Below the pieces are notes generated by a model, which worked only from the letters and a program-made list of their open reading frames with translations, did not search any database and had not been told where the DNA came from. This document shows, piece after piece, positions 37,951 through 46,628 of a stretch of 64,000 bases of DNA. Each line of letters starts with the position of its first letter. Position 1 is the stretch's first letter. The stretch comes from Streptomyces sp. NK15101 (GTDB lineage Bacteria > Actinomycetota > Actinomycetes > Streptomycetales > Streptomycetaceae): positions 1-64,000 of the forward strand of contig NZ_JAINVG010000001.1 in NCBI RefSeq assembly GCF_020400725.1, read 5' to 3'. The translations under genes were made by a program, and so were the position numbers.

Positions 37951-38027
37951 GATGTCCCCTCCAGGCGGGCGAAGGTCGGAAGGCATATCGTAAAAGGGAC
38001 ATTCCGACCACTCGCCAGGAGGATGTC

Positions 38028-38216
38028 ATGTTGAAGCAGCACATCGGGCGCCGCGCGGCCGCCCTGGTGCTGGCCGTCACCGGCGTGCTCGGCGCCGGCT
38101 CGGCAGCACTGGCGACGCCGCACCCGCCGACCAACGGCGGAAACGGCGGCGGCCAGAGCGGTCAGTGCACCGGACCCGTCGACGAGCGCCCGCACGGGTG
38201 CCACACCTTCAAGTAG
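38028..38216 (+). CDS. 62-aa secreted peptide with one Cys pair
   Basis: A signal peptide (KQHIGRRAAALVLAVTGVLG ... ALAT) is followed by a mature segment of about 33 residues rich in Gly, Asn, Pro and Gln and ending in CTGPVDERPHGCHTFK. The two cysteines are ten residues apart and may form a loop. GGAGG lies five bases upstream of the ATG. Function unknown; it is too short for a chaplin and lacks that motif. Confidence 0.75.
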   Translation: MLKQHIGRRAAALVLAVTGVLGAGSAALATPHPPTNGGNGGGQSGQCTGPVDERPHGCHTFK

Positions 38217-38250
38217 CCGTCGACACGATCAAGCAGCCGTCGACACGATC
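38211..38250. repeat. 20-bp tandem duplication across the stop of the secreted-peptide gene
   Basis: AGCCGTCGACACGATC is found at 38215-38230 and 38235-38250, each preceded by AAG plus one variable base. The first copy overlaps the stop codon region. Confidence 0.8.
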
Positions 38251-38251
38251 C

Positions 38252-38314
38252 CCGGTCCGGGCCGGTCACGCCGTCCCCCCGGGTCTCCCTTCAGGGCCTG
38301 TCCTCCCGGACCGG
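38252..38314. terminator. Possible terminator, long-loop inverted repeat
   Basis: CCGGTCCGGG (38252-38261) pairs with CCCGGACCGG (38305-38314) across a 43-base GC-rich loop, between converging genes. Confidence 0.4.
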
Positions 38315-38330
38315 CCCTTCCCCACGTCCG

Positions 38331-38798
38331 CTACAGCGTGCGCCTCATCGCCCGGTGCGGCATCCCCGCGTCCGGGAACTCGGGCCCGTACGCCACGTAG
38401 CCGAGCCGCTCGTAGAAGCCCAGCGCGTGGGTCTGCGCGTGCAGGTCGACGGCGCTCAGGCCGCGCTCCCGGGCCACGTCCTCGACGGCCCGCACGAGCG
38501 CAGCACCGACCCCGAGGCCGCGCGCGGCCTTGGCGACGGCGAGCCGGCCGAGCGAGCCGACGGAGGCGTCGGCACCGGTCTTGCCGACCGCGTCCGCCCC
38601 GTGCAGCAGGCGGCCGGTGCCGAGCGGCAGTCCGTCCTCGCGCACCGCGAGCACGTGCACCGCGGTCGCGTCGTACGCGTCGTACTCCAGTTCCCGCGGA
38701 ACGCCCTGCTCCTCGACGAAGACCTCGCGGCGCACCGCGAAGCACGCCTCCCGGTCCTCGGTCCCGAGCGCCTCGCGGACGCTGTACGCGGCGGTCAC
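38331..38798 (-). CDS. GNAT family N-acetyltransferase
   Basis: A 155-aa enzyme of the ElaA/GNAT type. Acetyl-CoA binding motif A is [17 protein letters not shown], and [22 protein letters not shown] is a typical C-terminus. The N-terminal [16 protein letters not shown] is characteristic of the ElaA-like subgroup. Substrate unknown. GTG overlaps the stop of the rluA-type gene by 4 bp. Confidence 0.9.
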   Translation of the reverse strand: MTAAYSVREALGTEDREACFAVRREVFVEEQGVPRELEYDAYDATAVHVLAVREDGLPLGTGRLLHGADAVGKTGADASVGSLGRLAVAKAARGLGVGAALVRAVEDVARERGLSAVDLHAQTHALGFYERLGYVAYGPEFPDAGMPHRAMRRTL

Positions 38799-39736
38799 CG
38801 GCTCTCCGACGCGATCCGGTCGAGGGCCTTCTGCAGGTCCTCGGGGTAGGTGCTGGCGAACTCGACCCAGGACCCGTCGCCCGGGTGCTCGAAGCCGAGG
38901 CGGACGGCGTGCAGCCACTGCCGGGTCAGGCCGAGGCGCTTGGCGAGCGTCGGGTCGGCGCCGTAGGTGAGGTCGCCGACGCAGGGGTGGCGGTGGGCGG
39001 ACATGTGCACCCGGATCTGGTGGGTGCGGCCCGTCTCCAGCTTGATGTCGAGCAGCGAGGCCGAGCGGTACGCCTCGATGAGGTCGTAGTGCGTGACGGA
39101 GGGCTTGCCGTCGGCGGTGACCGCCCACTTGTAGTCGTGGTTCGGGTGGCGGCCGATCGGCGCGTCGATGGTGCCGCTCATCGGGTCCGGGTGGCCCTGG
39201 ACCAGCGCGTGGTAGCGCTTGTCGACCGTGCGCTCCTTGAACTGGCGCTTGAGCGAGGTGTACGCGTACTCGGACTTGGCGACCACCATCAGACCGGAGG
39301 TGCCGACGTCGAGGCGGTGCACGATGCCCTGGCGCTCGGCGGCGCCCGAGGTGGAGATGCGGTACCCGGCTGCGGCGAGGCCGCCGATGACCGTGGTGCC
39401 GGTCCAGCCGGGGCTGGGGTGCGCGGCGACGCCGATCGGCTTCATGATCACGACGATGTCGTCGTCGTCGTGGACGATCTCCATGCCCTCGACGGGCTCG
39501 GCGACGACCTGCACGGGCGCGGGGGCGCCCGGCATCTCGACCTCGAGCCACGCGCCGCCGCTGACCCGCTCGGACTTGCCGACGACGGAGCCGTCGACCT
39601 GGACCTTCCCTGCGGCGGCCAGCTCGGCCGCCTTCGTACGGGAGAACCCGAACATACGGGCGATGGCGGCGTCGACGCGCTCGCCCTCCAGGCCATCGGG
39701 AACGGGCAGCGTGCGGATCTCGGGACTCGTGCTCAC
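38795..39736 (-). CDS. RluA/RluD family pseudouridine synthase
   Basis: A 313-aa RNA-modifying enzyme. An N-terminal S4 RNA-binding domain (about residues 20-65) precedes the catalytic domain with [15 protein letters not shown], whose Asp (about 143) is the nucleophile. [12 protein letters not shown] and [12 protein letters not shown] are further signatures. Likely modifies 23S rRNA uridines, as RluD does. It lies 52 bp after lspA, a common pairing. Confidence 0.94.
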   Translation of the reverse strand: MSTSPEIRTLPVPDGLEGERVDAAIARMFGFSRTKAAELAAAGKVQVDGSVVGKSERVSGGAWLEVEMPGAPAPVQVVAEPVEGMEIVHDDDDIVVIMKPIGVAAHPSPGWTGTTVIGGLAAAGYRISTSGAAERQGIVHRLDVGTSGLMVVAKSEYAYTSLKRQFKERTVDKRYHALVQGHPDPMSGTIDAPIGRHPNHDYKWAVTADGKPSVTHYDLIEAYRSASLLDIKLETGRTHQIRVHMSAHRHPCVGDLTYGADPTLAKRLGLTRQWLHAVRLGFEHPGDGSWVEFASTYPEDLQKALDRIASESR

Positions 39737-39788
39737 CCGTCGAGTATGCCTTGTGCGGAAGGCACTCCGTCTTCCGCCGGGGTCGGCC

Positions 39789-40427
39789 TCAGTCCTTGTG
39801 GACGGTGCCGTCGGGGTCCAGGCCCCGGAACGACAGGATGACGATCAGGATGCCGCCGCAGACGATCGCCGAGTCGGCGAGGTTGAAGACGGCGAAGTGG
39901 GCGGGGGCGATGAAGTCCACGACCGCGCCCTCGAAGACGCCCGGCGAGCGGAAGATCCGGTCCGTGAGGTTGCCGAGCGCGCCGCCCAGCAGCAGGCCGA
40001 GCGCGATCGCCCAGGGCAGGCTGTAGAGCTTCCGCGCCAGCCGGATGATCACGACGATCACGGCGGCCGCGATGCAGGTGAAGATGATCGTGAAGGCCTC
40101 GCCCATGCCGAAGGCGGCGCCCGGGTTGCGGATGGCGTCGAGCCGCAGCAGGTCGCCGATCAGGTCGATCGGCTCGTGGCCCTCCAGCTTGGCGACCACC
40201 AGCATCTTGCTGCCGAGGTCCAGCAGGTAGGCGAGGACGGCCACGACGAAGAGGGCGAAGATCCTGCGCCTGCCCCTGGGCCGCTCCCCGGGAGCGGCCG
40301 CGCCGTCGGGGGCCGACGTGCCGTCGTGGTCCGGCGTGCCGCCCGGGGCCGCGGCCTCCTCGCGGGCCGCCGACTCGTCGGCCCCTGCTGAATCCGGCGT
40401 ACCGATGATGCGCTCCGCCTCTGCCAC
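39789..40427 (-). CDS. lspA: Lipoprotein signal peptidase
   Basis: A 212-aa aspartyl membrane protease that removes signal peptides from lipoproteins after Lgt acts. Four membrane segments; catalytic aspartates are in [11 protein letters not shown] and FNLADSAIV. An N-terminal extension of about 45 residues, acidic and Pro/Ala-rich, precedes the first membrane segment and is typical of Streptomyces. The GTG giving VAEAERIIG is my start; its ribosome-binding site is weak. Confidence 0.95.
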   Translation of the reverse strand: MAEAERIIGTPDSAGADESAAREEAAAPGGTPDHDGTSAPDGAAAPGERPRGRRRIFALFVVAVLAYLLDLGSKMLVVAKLEGHEPIDLIGDLLRLDAIRNPGAAFGMGEAFTIIFTCIAAAVIVVIIRLARKLYSLPWAIALGLLLGGALGNLTDRIFRSPGVFEGAVVDFIAPAHFAVFNLADSAIVCGGILIVILSFRGLDPDGTVHKD

Positions 40428-40507
40428 GTGAGTGAGTCCCTCGACCTCGATGCCTGACCGTGCACCGAGGGTACGGCACAGGCGTACGAGACCGGCAGCC
40501 GAGATCG

Positions 40508-41356
40508 TCAGCCGCGCCGCTCCTGTCGCTGTTTGTCCTCGACGCAGAGCGTGGCCCGCGGGAAGGCCTGCATCCGCGCCTTGCCGATCGGCTTCCCGCA
40601 CACCTCGCACAGGCCGTAGGTGCCCGCGTCGAGCCGCTCCAGGGCGTGCTCGGTCTGCTCCAGCATCTCCCGGGCGTTCGCGGCGAGGGCCAGCTCGTGC
40701 TCGCGCGTGATGTTCTTGGTGCCCGTGTCGGCCTGGTCGTCCCCGGCGCCGTCGCCCGAGTCCCGCATCAGGCCGGTCAGCTCCTCCTGGGAGTGGACGA
40801 GCTCGCTGCGCAGCCGCAGCACCTCCGCCTGGAGCCCGCTGCGGGCCTCGGCGACCTCCTCCGGCGTCCAGGGGTCCTCGCCGGGACGCACGGCGAGCTC
40901 GCCGGCCCGTGCCGGGGGCACCGACGCCTCGTCCCCGACGGTCGTGACGCCACCCGCGGTCTTCTTCGCTGCCACCGTCCTGGCTCCTGTCTGCTTCTTG
41001 GCGGCGGGCGCCTTCCTGGCGGCCGCCTTCTTCGCCACGGCCTTCTTGGCGGGCGTCCTGGGGGCGGAGGCGTCGGGGGCGGAGACCGCCGCACCGGCCT
41101 CACCGGGGGCGGCGTCCTTCGGGGCCGCGTCCGCGGTGACCGTCTTCCGGGGCGCGGCCTTCCTGGCCGACGCCTTCTTCGCGACGCTCTTCGCGACGGT
41201 CTTCGCGGCTGTCTTCGCTGCGGGCGTCTTCCCTGCGACCGCGACCGACTTCCCGTCGACCGTCGACTTCTTGCCGGCCACGTCCTTGGCGACCTCGGCC
41301 GCGCTGGTGGAACCGGCGGCCGAGGTCTTCTTCGCGGCGGTCTTCTTCGCCACCAT
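40508..41356 (-). CDS. TraR/DksA zinc-finger protein with Lys/Ala-rich (histone H1-like) tail
   Basis: A 282-aa protein. Residues 1-135 are Lys/Ala/Pro repeats ([19 protein letters not shown]) like the tail of histone H1 or HupS. The C-terminal ~120 residues contain a coiled-coil region and a DksA/TraR-type finger, [20 protein letters not shown] followed by RATLCVEDK. Only three of the usual four cysteines are present; the last is Asp. The protein probably binds DNA through its tail, and RNA polymerase contact through the coiled coil is inferred from DksA. It precedes lspA on the same strand, 80 bp upstream. Confidence 0.85.
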   Translation of the reverse strand: MVAKKTAAKKTSAAGSTSAAEVAKDVAGKKSTVDGKSVAVAGKTPAAKTAAKTVAKSVAKKASARKAAPRKTVTADAAPKDAAPGEAGAAVSAPDASAPRTPAKKAVAKKAAARKAPAAKKQTGARTVAAKKTAGGVTTVGDEASVPPARAGELAVRPGEDPWTPEEVAEARSGLQAEVLRLRSELVHSQEELTGLMRDSGDGAGDDQADTGTKNITREHELALAANAREMLEQTEHALERLDAGTYGLCEVCGKPIGKARMQAFPRATLCVEDKQRQERRG

Positions 41357-41632
41357 GTCGCGGCCCCTTCACATTTTGTGATCTTGCTCGCGAATCGTGC
41401 TGGGACGATAAATCGGCCCGAGGCCCGCGGCAACGGGGCACGCCGCCGTTCCCACCCGCCCCCGCTCCCCGCGGGGCGGGCCTGCCTCCGTTGTGCCCAG
41501 CTCCCCGCCCGGTTATCCGCCCCGCCCCTCCCCCACATGGCCGCAACGGAAGTCCGGCACACCCCGTATGGCCATTCGGGTCACCGGAAAACCGGTCTGC
41601 CGCCCGCCTCCGGGCCCCGTACACTGGCCCCA
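41357..41632. promoter_or_regulatory. Divergent promoter region between the DksA-like gene and the ileS leader
   Basis: No supported gene. An AT-richer patch near 41368-41415 (ACATTTTGTGATCTTG) likely holds the DksA-like gene promoter. TACACT at 41620-41625 is a candidate -10 box for the ileS leader. A GC-rich stretch at 41440-41530 contains CCGTTGTGCCC, similar to one arm of the intergenic repeat family. Confidence 0.45.
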
Positions 41633-41639
41633 GCGAAAG

Positions 41640-41890
41640 GCTTGGATGGGGACGAGTAGCGTCGCAAGCAGCCATGAGCGACCCGGGGACGGTGAGAGCC
41701 CGGGGGCGAGCCCGATGTGAAGCATCACCCCGGAGCCGTCGGAAGAAAGCCGCACGACAGAGCGGTGACTAGACCCGACGTCGCGACCCCAATGAGGGGG
41801 CTCAGGACGATCACGTCCGGGGCCAAGGAGGGTGGTACCGCGGGAGCAGTGCTCTCGTCCCTCCGACGGAAGAGAACCGTCCGCCGGAGG
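41640..41890 (+). promoter_or_regulatory. T-box riboswitch (tRNA-Ile sensing), translational type
   Basis: The leader has the invariant T-box GGGTGGTACCGCGG at 41830-41843. Upstream elements fit a Stem I region (GGGGACGAGTAG near 41647; GGGGACGGTGAGAGCCCGGG near 41683). The candidate specifier codon is ATC at 41724-41726, in GAAGCATCACCCCGG. The ribosome-binding site is in a hairpin: CCTCCG-ACGG (41860-41869) pairs with CCGT and CGGAGG (41877-41890). There is no T tract, so translation rather than termination is the likely control: uncharged tRNA-Ile would free the ribosome-binding site. Confidence 0.92.
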
Positions 41891-41897
41891 AAGATCG

Positions 41898-44800
41898 ATG
41901 TCGCAGTACCGCCAGGTGCCCGCCCAGGTCGACCTGCCCGCGCTGGAGCACGCCGTGCTCGATTTCTGGCGCGAGAGCAAGGTCTTCGCGAAGACCCTGG
42001 AGCAGTCCGAGGGCCGCCCCGAGTGGGTGTTCTACGAGGGCCCGCCCACCGCCAACGGCATGCCCGGCGCCCACCACATCGAGGCCCGCGTCTTCAAGGA
42101 CGTCTTCCCCCGCTTCCGGACCATGCGCGGCTACCACGTGGCCCGCAAGGCCGGCTGGGACTGCCACGGCCTGCCGGTCGAGCTCGCCGTCGAGAAGGAG
42201 CTCGGCTTCTCCGGCAAGAAGGACATCGAGGCGTACGGCATCGCCGAGTTCAACGCCAAGTGCCGCGAGTCCGTGACCCGCCACACCGACGCCTTCGCCG
42301 AGCTCACGACCCGCATGGGCTACTGGGTCGACCTCGACGACGCCTACCGGACCATGGACCCCTCGTACATCGAGTCGGTCTGGTGGTCCCTCAAGCAGAT
42401 CTTCGACAAGGACCTGCTCGTCCAGGACCACCGCGTCGCACCCTGGTGCCCCCGCTGCGGCACCGGCCTCTCCGACCACGAGCTGGCCCAGGGCTACGAG
42501 ACGGTCGTCGACCCCTCCGTGTACGTGCGCTTCCCGCTCACGTCCGGCCCCCTGGCGGGCAAGGCGGCGCTCCTGGTCTGGACGACGACCCCCTGGACCC
42601 TGGTGTCCAACACGGCGGTCGCGGCGCACCCCGAGGTGACGTACGTGGTCGCCACGGACGGCGACGAGCGCGTCGTCGTCGCCCAGCCGCTGGTGGAGAA
42701 GGCGCTCGGCGAGGGCTGGGTCACCACGGGCGAGTCCTTCACCGGCGCGGAGATGGAGCGCTGGACCTACCAGCGCCCCTTCGAGCTGATCCCCTTCGAC
42801 GCCCCGGCCCACTACGTGGTCAACGCCGAGTACGTCACGACCGAGGACGGCACGGGTCTGGTCCACCAGTCCCCCGCCTTCGGTGAGGACGACCTCAAGG
42901 TCTGCAAGGCGTACGGCCTGCCGGTCGTGAACCCGGTCCGCCCCGACGGCACCTTCGAGGAGGACGTGCCGCTGGTCGGCGGCGTCTTCTTCAAGAAGGC
43001 CGACGAGGCGCTCACCGCCGACCTGGACGCGCGCGGCCTGCTCTTCAAGCACATCGCGTACGAGCACAGCTACCCGCACTGCTGGCGCTGCCACACGGCC
43101 CTGCTCTACTACGCGCAGCCGTCCTGGTACATCCGCACGACCGCCGTGAAGGACCGTCTCCTCCAGGAGAACGAGAAGACGAACTGGTTCCCGGAGTCGG
43201 TCAAGCACGGCCGCTTCGGCGACTGGCTGAACAACAACATCGACTGGGCGCTCTCCCGCAACCGCTACTGGGGCACCCCGCTGCCGATCTGGCGCTGCGA
43301 GGACGACCACCTGACCTGCGTGGGCTCGCGCGCGGAGCTCACGGAGCTGACGGGCACCGACCAGTCGGAGCTCGACCCGCACCGCCCGTACATCGACGCG
43401 GTCACCTTCCCGTGCCCCAGCTGCTCGAAGACCGCCACCCGCGTGCCGGAGGTCATCGACGCCTGGTACGACTCGGGCTCGATGCCGTTCGCGCAGTACG
43501 GCTACCCGTACAAGAACAAGGAACTCTTCGAGTCCCGCTACCCCGCCCAGTTCATCTCCGAGGCCATCGACCAGACCCGTGGCTGGTTCTACACGCTGAT
43601 GGCGGTGGGCACGCTCGTCTTCGACAAGTCCTCGTACGAGAACGTGGTCTGCCTGGGCCACATCCTCGCCGAGGACGGCCGGAAGATGTCCAAGCACCTG
43701 GGCAACATCCTCCAGCCGATCCCGCTCATGGACCAGCACGGCGCCGACGCGGTCCGCTGGTTCATGGCGGCCGGCGGCTCGCCGTGGGCGGCGCGCCGGG
43801 TGGGCCACGGCACGATCCAGGAGGTCGTGCGCAAGACCCTCCTCACCTACTGGAACACCGTCGCCTTCCAGGCGCTGTACGCCCGCACGTCCGGCTGGGC
43901 GCCCAGCGCCGCGGACCCGGCGCCGGCCGACCGCACGGTCCTCGACCGCTGGCTGCTCTCCGAGCTGAACACGCTGGTCGCCGAGACGACCGAGGCGATG
44001 GAGGCGTACGACACCCAGCGCACCGGCAAGCTGATCTCGGCCTTCGTCGACGACCTCTCCAACTGGTACGTGCGCCGCTCGCGCCGCCGCTTCTGGCAGG
44101 GCGACAAGGCGGCGCTGCGCACCCTCCACGACGTCGTCGAGACGGTCACCCGCCTGATGGCCCCGCTGACCCCCTTCATCACGGAACGGGTCTGGCAGGA
44201 CCTGATCGTGCCGGTGACGCCGGACGCCCCGGAGTCGGTCCACCTCGCCACCTGGCCCGAGGCCGACGCCGCCCTGATCGACGGCACCCTCTCCGAGCAG
44301 ATGCTCCTGGTCCGCCGCCTGGTCGAGCTGGGCCGGGCGACGCGGGCGGAGTCGGGCGTGAAGACCCGTCAGCCGCTGTCCCGCGCGCTGGTCGCGGCGA
44401 ACGGCTTCGCGGCCCTGTCCCCGGAGCTCCAGGCCCAGATCACGGAGGAGCTCAACGTCTCCTCGCTCGCCTCCCTGTCGGAGGTCGGCGGCTCGCTCGT
44501 CGACACCACCGCGAAGGCGAACTTCCGGGCGCTGGGCAAGCGCTTCGGCAAGGGCGTCCAGGACGTGGCCAAGGCGGTGGCCGCCGCCGACGCCGCGGCC
44601 CTCTCGCTGGCCCTCCGCTCCGGCGAGGCGACGCTCTCGGTGAACGGCGAGGACATCACCGTCACCCCGGAGGAGATCATCATCACGGAGACCCCCCGTG
44701 AGGGCTGGTCGGTCGCCTCCGACGCGGGCGCGACGGTGGCGTTGGACCTGGAGATCACCCCGGAGCTCCGGCGCGCCGGTCTGGCCCGTGACGCGATCCG

Positions 44801-45029
44801 CCTGATCCAGGAGGCCCGCAAGAACAGCGGCCTGGACGTCGCGGACCGCATCGCGCTGCGGTGGTCGTCCACGTCTCCGGAGACGGTGGAGGCGCTGACG
44901 GCCCACGCGTCCCTGATCGCGGACGAGGTCCTGTCCACGGACTACGCCCGGGGCGAGGCCGACGACTCGTACGGCGCGGCGTTCGAGGACGAGGCCCTGG
45001 CCCTCACCTTCCGCCTCCGCAAGGCGTAA
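41898..45029 (+). CDS. ileS: Isoleucyl-tRNA synthetase
   Basis: A 1043-aa class I synthetase. The ATP motif is PPTANGMPGAHH (residues 49-60), a variant HIGH sequence, and KMSKHLGN is at about 596-603. The CP1 editing domain lies between about 190 and 410, and WRCHTALLYYAQPSWYIRTT marks the start of the second catalytic half. Its motifs (GMPGAHH, KMSKHLGN) resemble the eukaryote-like type of IleRS known in actinobacteria. The ATG follows GGAGGAAG within the T-box leader and is the only start compatible with the domain limits. Confidence 0.97.
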   Translation: MSQYRQVPAQVDLPALEHAVLDFWRESKVFAKTLEQSEGRPEWVFYEGPPTANGMPGAHHIEARVFKDVFPRFRTMRGYHVARKAGWDCHGLPVELAVEKELGFSGKKDIEAYGIAEFNAKCRESVTRHTDAFAELTTRMGYWVDLDDAYRTMDPSYIESVWWSLKQIFDKDLLVQDHRVAPWCPRCGTGLSDHELAQGYETVVDPSVYVRFPLTSGPLAGKAALLVWTTTPWTLVSNTAVAAHPEVTYVVATDGDERVVVAQPLVEKALGEGWVTTGESFTGAEMERWTYQRPFELIPFDAPAHYVVNAEYVTTEDGTGLVHQSPAFGEDDLKVCKAYGLPVVNPVRPDGTFEEDVPLVGGVFFKKADEALTADLDARGLLFKHIAYEHSYPHCWRCHTALLYYAQPSWYIRTTAVKDRLLQENEKTNWFPESVKHGRFGDWLNNNIDWALSRNRYWGTPLPIWRCEDDHLTCVGSRAELTELTGTDQSELDPHRPYIDAVTFPCPSCSKTATRVPEVIDAWYDSGSMPFAQYGYPYKNKELFESRYPAQFISEAIDQTRGWFYTLMAVGTLVFDKSSYENVVCLGHILAEDGRKMSKHLGNILQPIPLMDQHGADAVRWFMAAGGSPWAARRVGHGTIQEVVRKTLLTYWNTVAFQALYARTSGWAPSAADPAPADRTVLDRWLLSELNTLVAETTEAMEAYDTQRTGKLISAFVDDLSNWYVRRSRRRFWQGDKAALRTLHDVVETVTRLMAPLTPFITERVWQDLIVPVTPDAPESVHLATWPEADAALIDGTLSEQMLLVRRLVELGRATRAESGVKTRQPLSRALVAANGFAALSPELQAQITEELNVSSLASLSEVGGSLVDTTAKANFRALGKRFGKGVQDVAKAVAAADAAALSLALRSGEATLSVNGEDITVTPEEIIITETPREGWSVASDAGATVALDLEITPELRRAGLARDAIRLIQEARKNSGLDVADRIALRWSSTSPETVEALTAHASLIADEVLSTDYARGEADDSYGAAFEDEALALTFRLRKA

Positions 45030-45037
45030 GCCCCGTC

Positions 45038-45072
45038 GAAGGGCCCGGCACCCCCACGGGACCGGGCCCTTC
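45038..45072 (+). terminator. Terminator of ileS
   Basis: GAAGGGCCCGG / CCGGGCCCTTC, an 11-bp perfect stem with a 13-base loop, beginning nine bases after the stop. Confidence 0.85.
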
Positions 45073-45089
45073 GCCATACCCTCACCCCC

Positions 45090-45342
45090 GCCCCCGTTGT
45101 GGGCGGTCGTTCCGCCGGGGCAAGGGGGTCCCCCTGCTCGAGCGGAGCCGAGAGCTCGGGGGAGGGTGGGAACAACGGAACGGCGCCCTCGCCGGCGCCC
45201 GAGGCTACCGGGCCTGAACCCGCACCCGAGGTGCACTGCGCAACGTGGTGCGGGTCCGGGCGCGGAACGCGGAGGCGCCGCTGAAGGCGCCGTCCCGTGT
45301 GCCCACCCGTCCCGCCCAGCGGGACGACTGCCCACACGGGCG
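45090..45342. repeat. Intergenic repeat, copy B, interrupted by a short palindromic element
   Basis: It shares with 3379-3590 an opening block of about 32 identical bases (GCCCCCGTTGTGGGCGGTCG and onward), then ACAACGGA and CGGCGCC, GTGGTGCGGGTCC, GCGCGGAACGCGGAGGCGCC, CGCCGTCCCGTGTGCC and GTCCCGCC...CACACGGG in the same order. After GCCGGGGC the similarity is broken by about 45 bp of a different element. The right-hand hairpin is less perfect than in copy A. Confidence 0.8.
45122..45168. repeat. Short palindromic (MITE-like) element nested in repeat copy B
   Basis: AAGGGGGTCCCCCTGCTCGA, GCGGAGCCGAGAGC and TCGGGGGAG, reverse complement of the element in the coding region at 20058-20104. It encodes nothing and has no transposase. 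Confidence 0.75.
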
Positions 45343-45374
45343 GGTGGCGGAGGGACGCCGCCCAGCAGGCGTGC

Positions 45375-45413
45375 CGAAGGGCCGGCTCCCCCGGGAGGGG
45401 AGCCGGCCCTTCG
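45375..45413 (-). terminator. Terminator of divIVA
   Basis: A perfect 17-bp stem, CGAAGGGCCGGCTCCCC / GGGGAGCCGGCCCTTCG, with a 5-base loop, about 45 bp past the divIVA stop. Confidence 0.92.
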
Positions 45414-45457
45414 AGACTGCCGACGGCTACGCGCTCAAAGCGCGGGCATCCGCCGCC

Positions 45458-46561
45458 TCAGTTGTCGTCCTCGTCGATCAGGAAGCCCCGCATCGGCGCC
45501 GGCGCCTGCTGCATCGGCTGGGGCGCCTGCGGCCGGACCGGAGCCATCGGCTGGGTCATCGCCGGGGACATCTGCTGCTGGCCGCCGTAGGAGGGCGCGC
45601 CTCCCATGGACGGCGCACCGCCCATCGCGCCGTTGCCGCCGTAGGACGGCGCGCTCGCGCCCGCCGAGGCCATCGACGGGGCCGGCGGCAGCGAGGCCGT
45701 GGCCGGGGTGCGCGGCGGAGCCAGCGAGTCGTCCGCCTGGGTCTCCAGCTGACGCAGCTGCGACTCCAGGTAGGACTTCAGACGCGTGCGGTACTCGCGC
45801 TCGAAGCCGCGCAGGTCCTCGACCTTACGCTCCAGCGTGGCGCGGGCGGACTCCAGGGAGCCCATCGCGACGCGGTGCTTCTCCTGCGCGTCCCGCTCAA
45901 GAGCGTCCGCCTTGGCGCGGGCGTCCCGCTCCAGGCCCTCGGCGCGGGAGCGCGCCTCGCCGACGATCTTGTTGGCCTCGGAGCGCGCCTCGGCGATCGC
46001 CTGGTCGGCGGTCTGCTGGGCCAGCGAGAGGACACGCGCGGCGCTGTCGCCACCGGGACCCTGCTGCGGCTGCTGCATCGGCGGCTGCATCTGCTGCTGC
46101 ATCTGCTGCTGCGGGTGACCCATGGGGCCGCCCTGCATCGGGCCGGGACCCATGGGGCCGCCCTGCATGGGGCCGCCCTGCATCGGGCCGGGACCCATCG
46201 GGCCGCCCTGCATGGGGCCGGCGGGCAGCGCGGGGGCACCGGACGGCAGCTGCGGCGGACCCATCTGCGGCTGCTGCTGCTGGGCCGGCGGTCCGGATAT
46301 GGCGGCGGGCACGGGGGCGCCGGGACCGACGGGACGATCCTGCGGCTCCGGGGGCTTGCGCATGCCCTGCTGCTGGTTCTGCGCGGCGGCGCGCGTCGCG
46401 GCGGCCAGCTTGGCGCGCAGGTCCTCGTTCTCGCGGAGCAGGCGGGTCAGCTCGGCTTCGACCTCATCGAGGAAGGCATCGACCTCGTCCTCGTCATAGC
46501 CTTCTCGAAGGCGGACGGTCGTGAACTGCTTGTTCCGCACGTCCTCGGGGGTCAGCGGCAT
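45458..46561 (-). CDS. divIVA: Polar growth determinant DivIVA (Wag31-like)
   Basis: A 367-aa coiled-coil protein that marks hyphal tips and recruits the cell-wall machinery. The N-terminal DivIVA domain (PLTPEDVRNKQFTTVRLREGYDEDEVDAFLDEVE) is followed by a Gln/Pro/Gly/Met-rich linker of about 120 residues made of repeats, then a long coiled coil (about 175-290) and a Gly/Pro/Met tail ending GFLIDEDDN. It closes the dcw cluster, 67 bp after yggT, and has its own terminator. Confidence 0.97.
   Translation of the reverse strand: MPLTPEDVRNKQFTTVRLREGYDEDEVDAFLDEVEAELTRLLRENEDLRAKLAAATRAAAQNQQQGMRKPPEPQDRPVGPGAPVPAAISGPPAQQQQPQMGPPQLPSGAPALPAGPMQGGPMGPGPMQGGPMQGGPMGPGPMQGGPMGHPQQQMQQQMQPPMQQPQQGPGGDSAARVLSLAQQTADQAIAEARSEANKIVGEARSRAEGLERDARAKADALERDAQEKHRVAMGSLESARATLERKVEDLRGFEREYRTRLKSYLESQLRQLETQADDSLAPPRTPATASLPPAPSMASAGASAPSYGGNGAMGGAPSMGGAPSYGGQQQMSPAMTQPMAPVRPQAPQPMQQAPAPMRGFLIDEDDN
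46077..46220. repeat. 15-bp and 12-bp tandem repeats in the divIVA linker
   Basis: Units related to GGGGCCGCCCTGCAT and CGGGCCGGGACCCAT alternate about six times between 46120 and 46220, coding for GPMQGGPMGP-type segments. Next to them CTGCTGCTGCAT repeats code for QQQM. All are multiples of three. Confidence 0.85.
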
Positions 46562-46628
46562 CTCTTCTTCACCTCTACGTAGTCGTCGGCAGTCGGCAAG
46601 ACCGTATCGTCCACTTGTTCCTCCACCA

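Noticed and set aside
41640..41830. tRNA-like folding of the ileS leader
   Set aside because: The conserved T-box, specifier region and hidden ribosome-binding site explain the structure; there is no CCA-ready acceptor stem or cloverleaf.
41811..45335. 1174-codon open frame opposite ileS
   Set aside because: Antisense shadow of ileS; no start signal and no recognisable domain.
45097..46582. Long + strand frames across the ileS-divIVA gap and divIVA
   Set aside because: They cover the dispersed repeat, a terminator and antisense divIVA; no plausible protein features.
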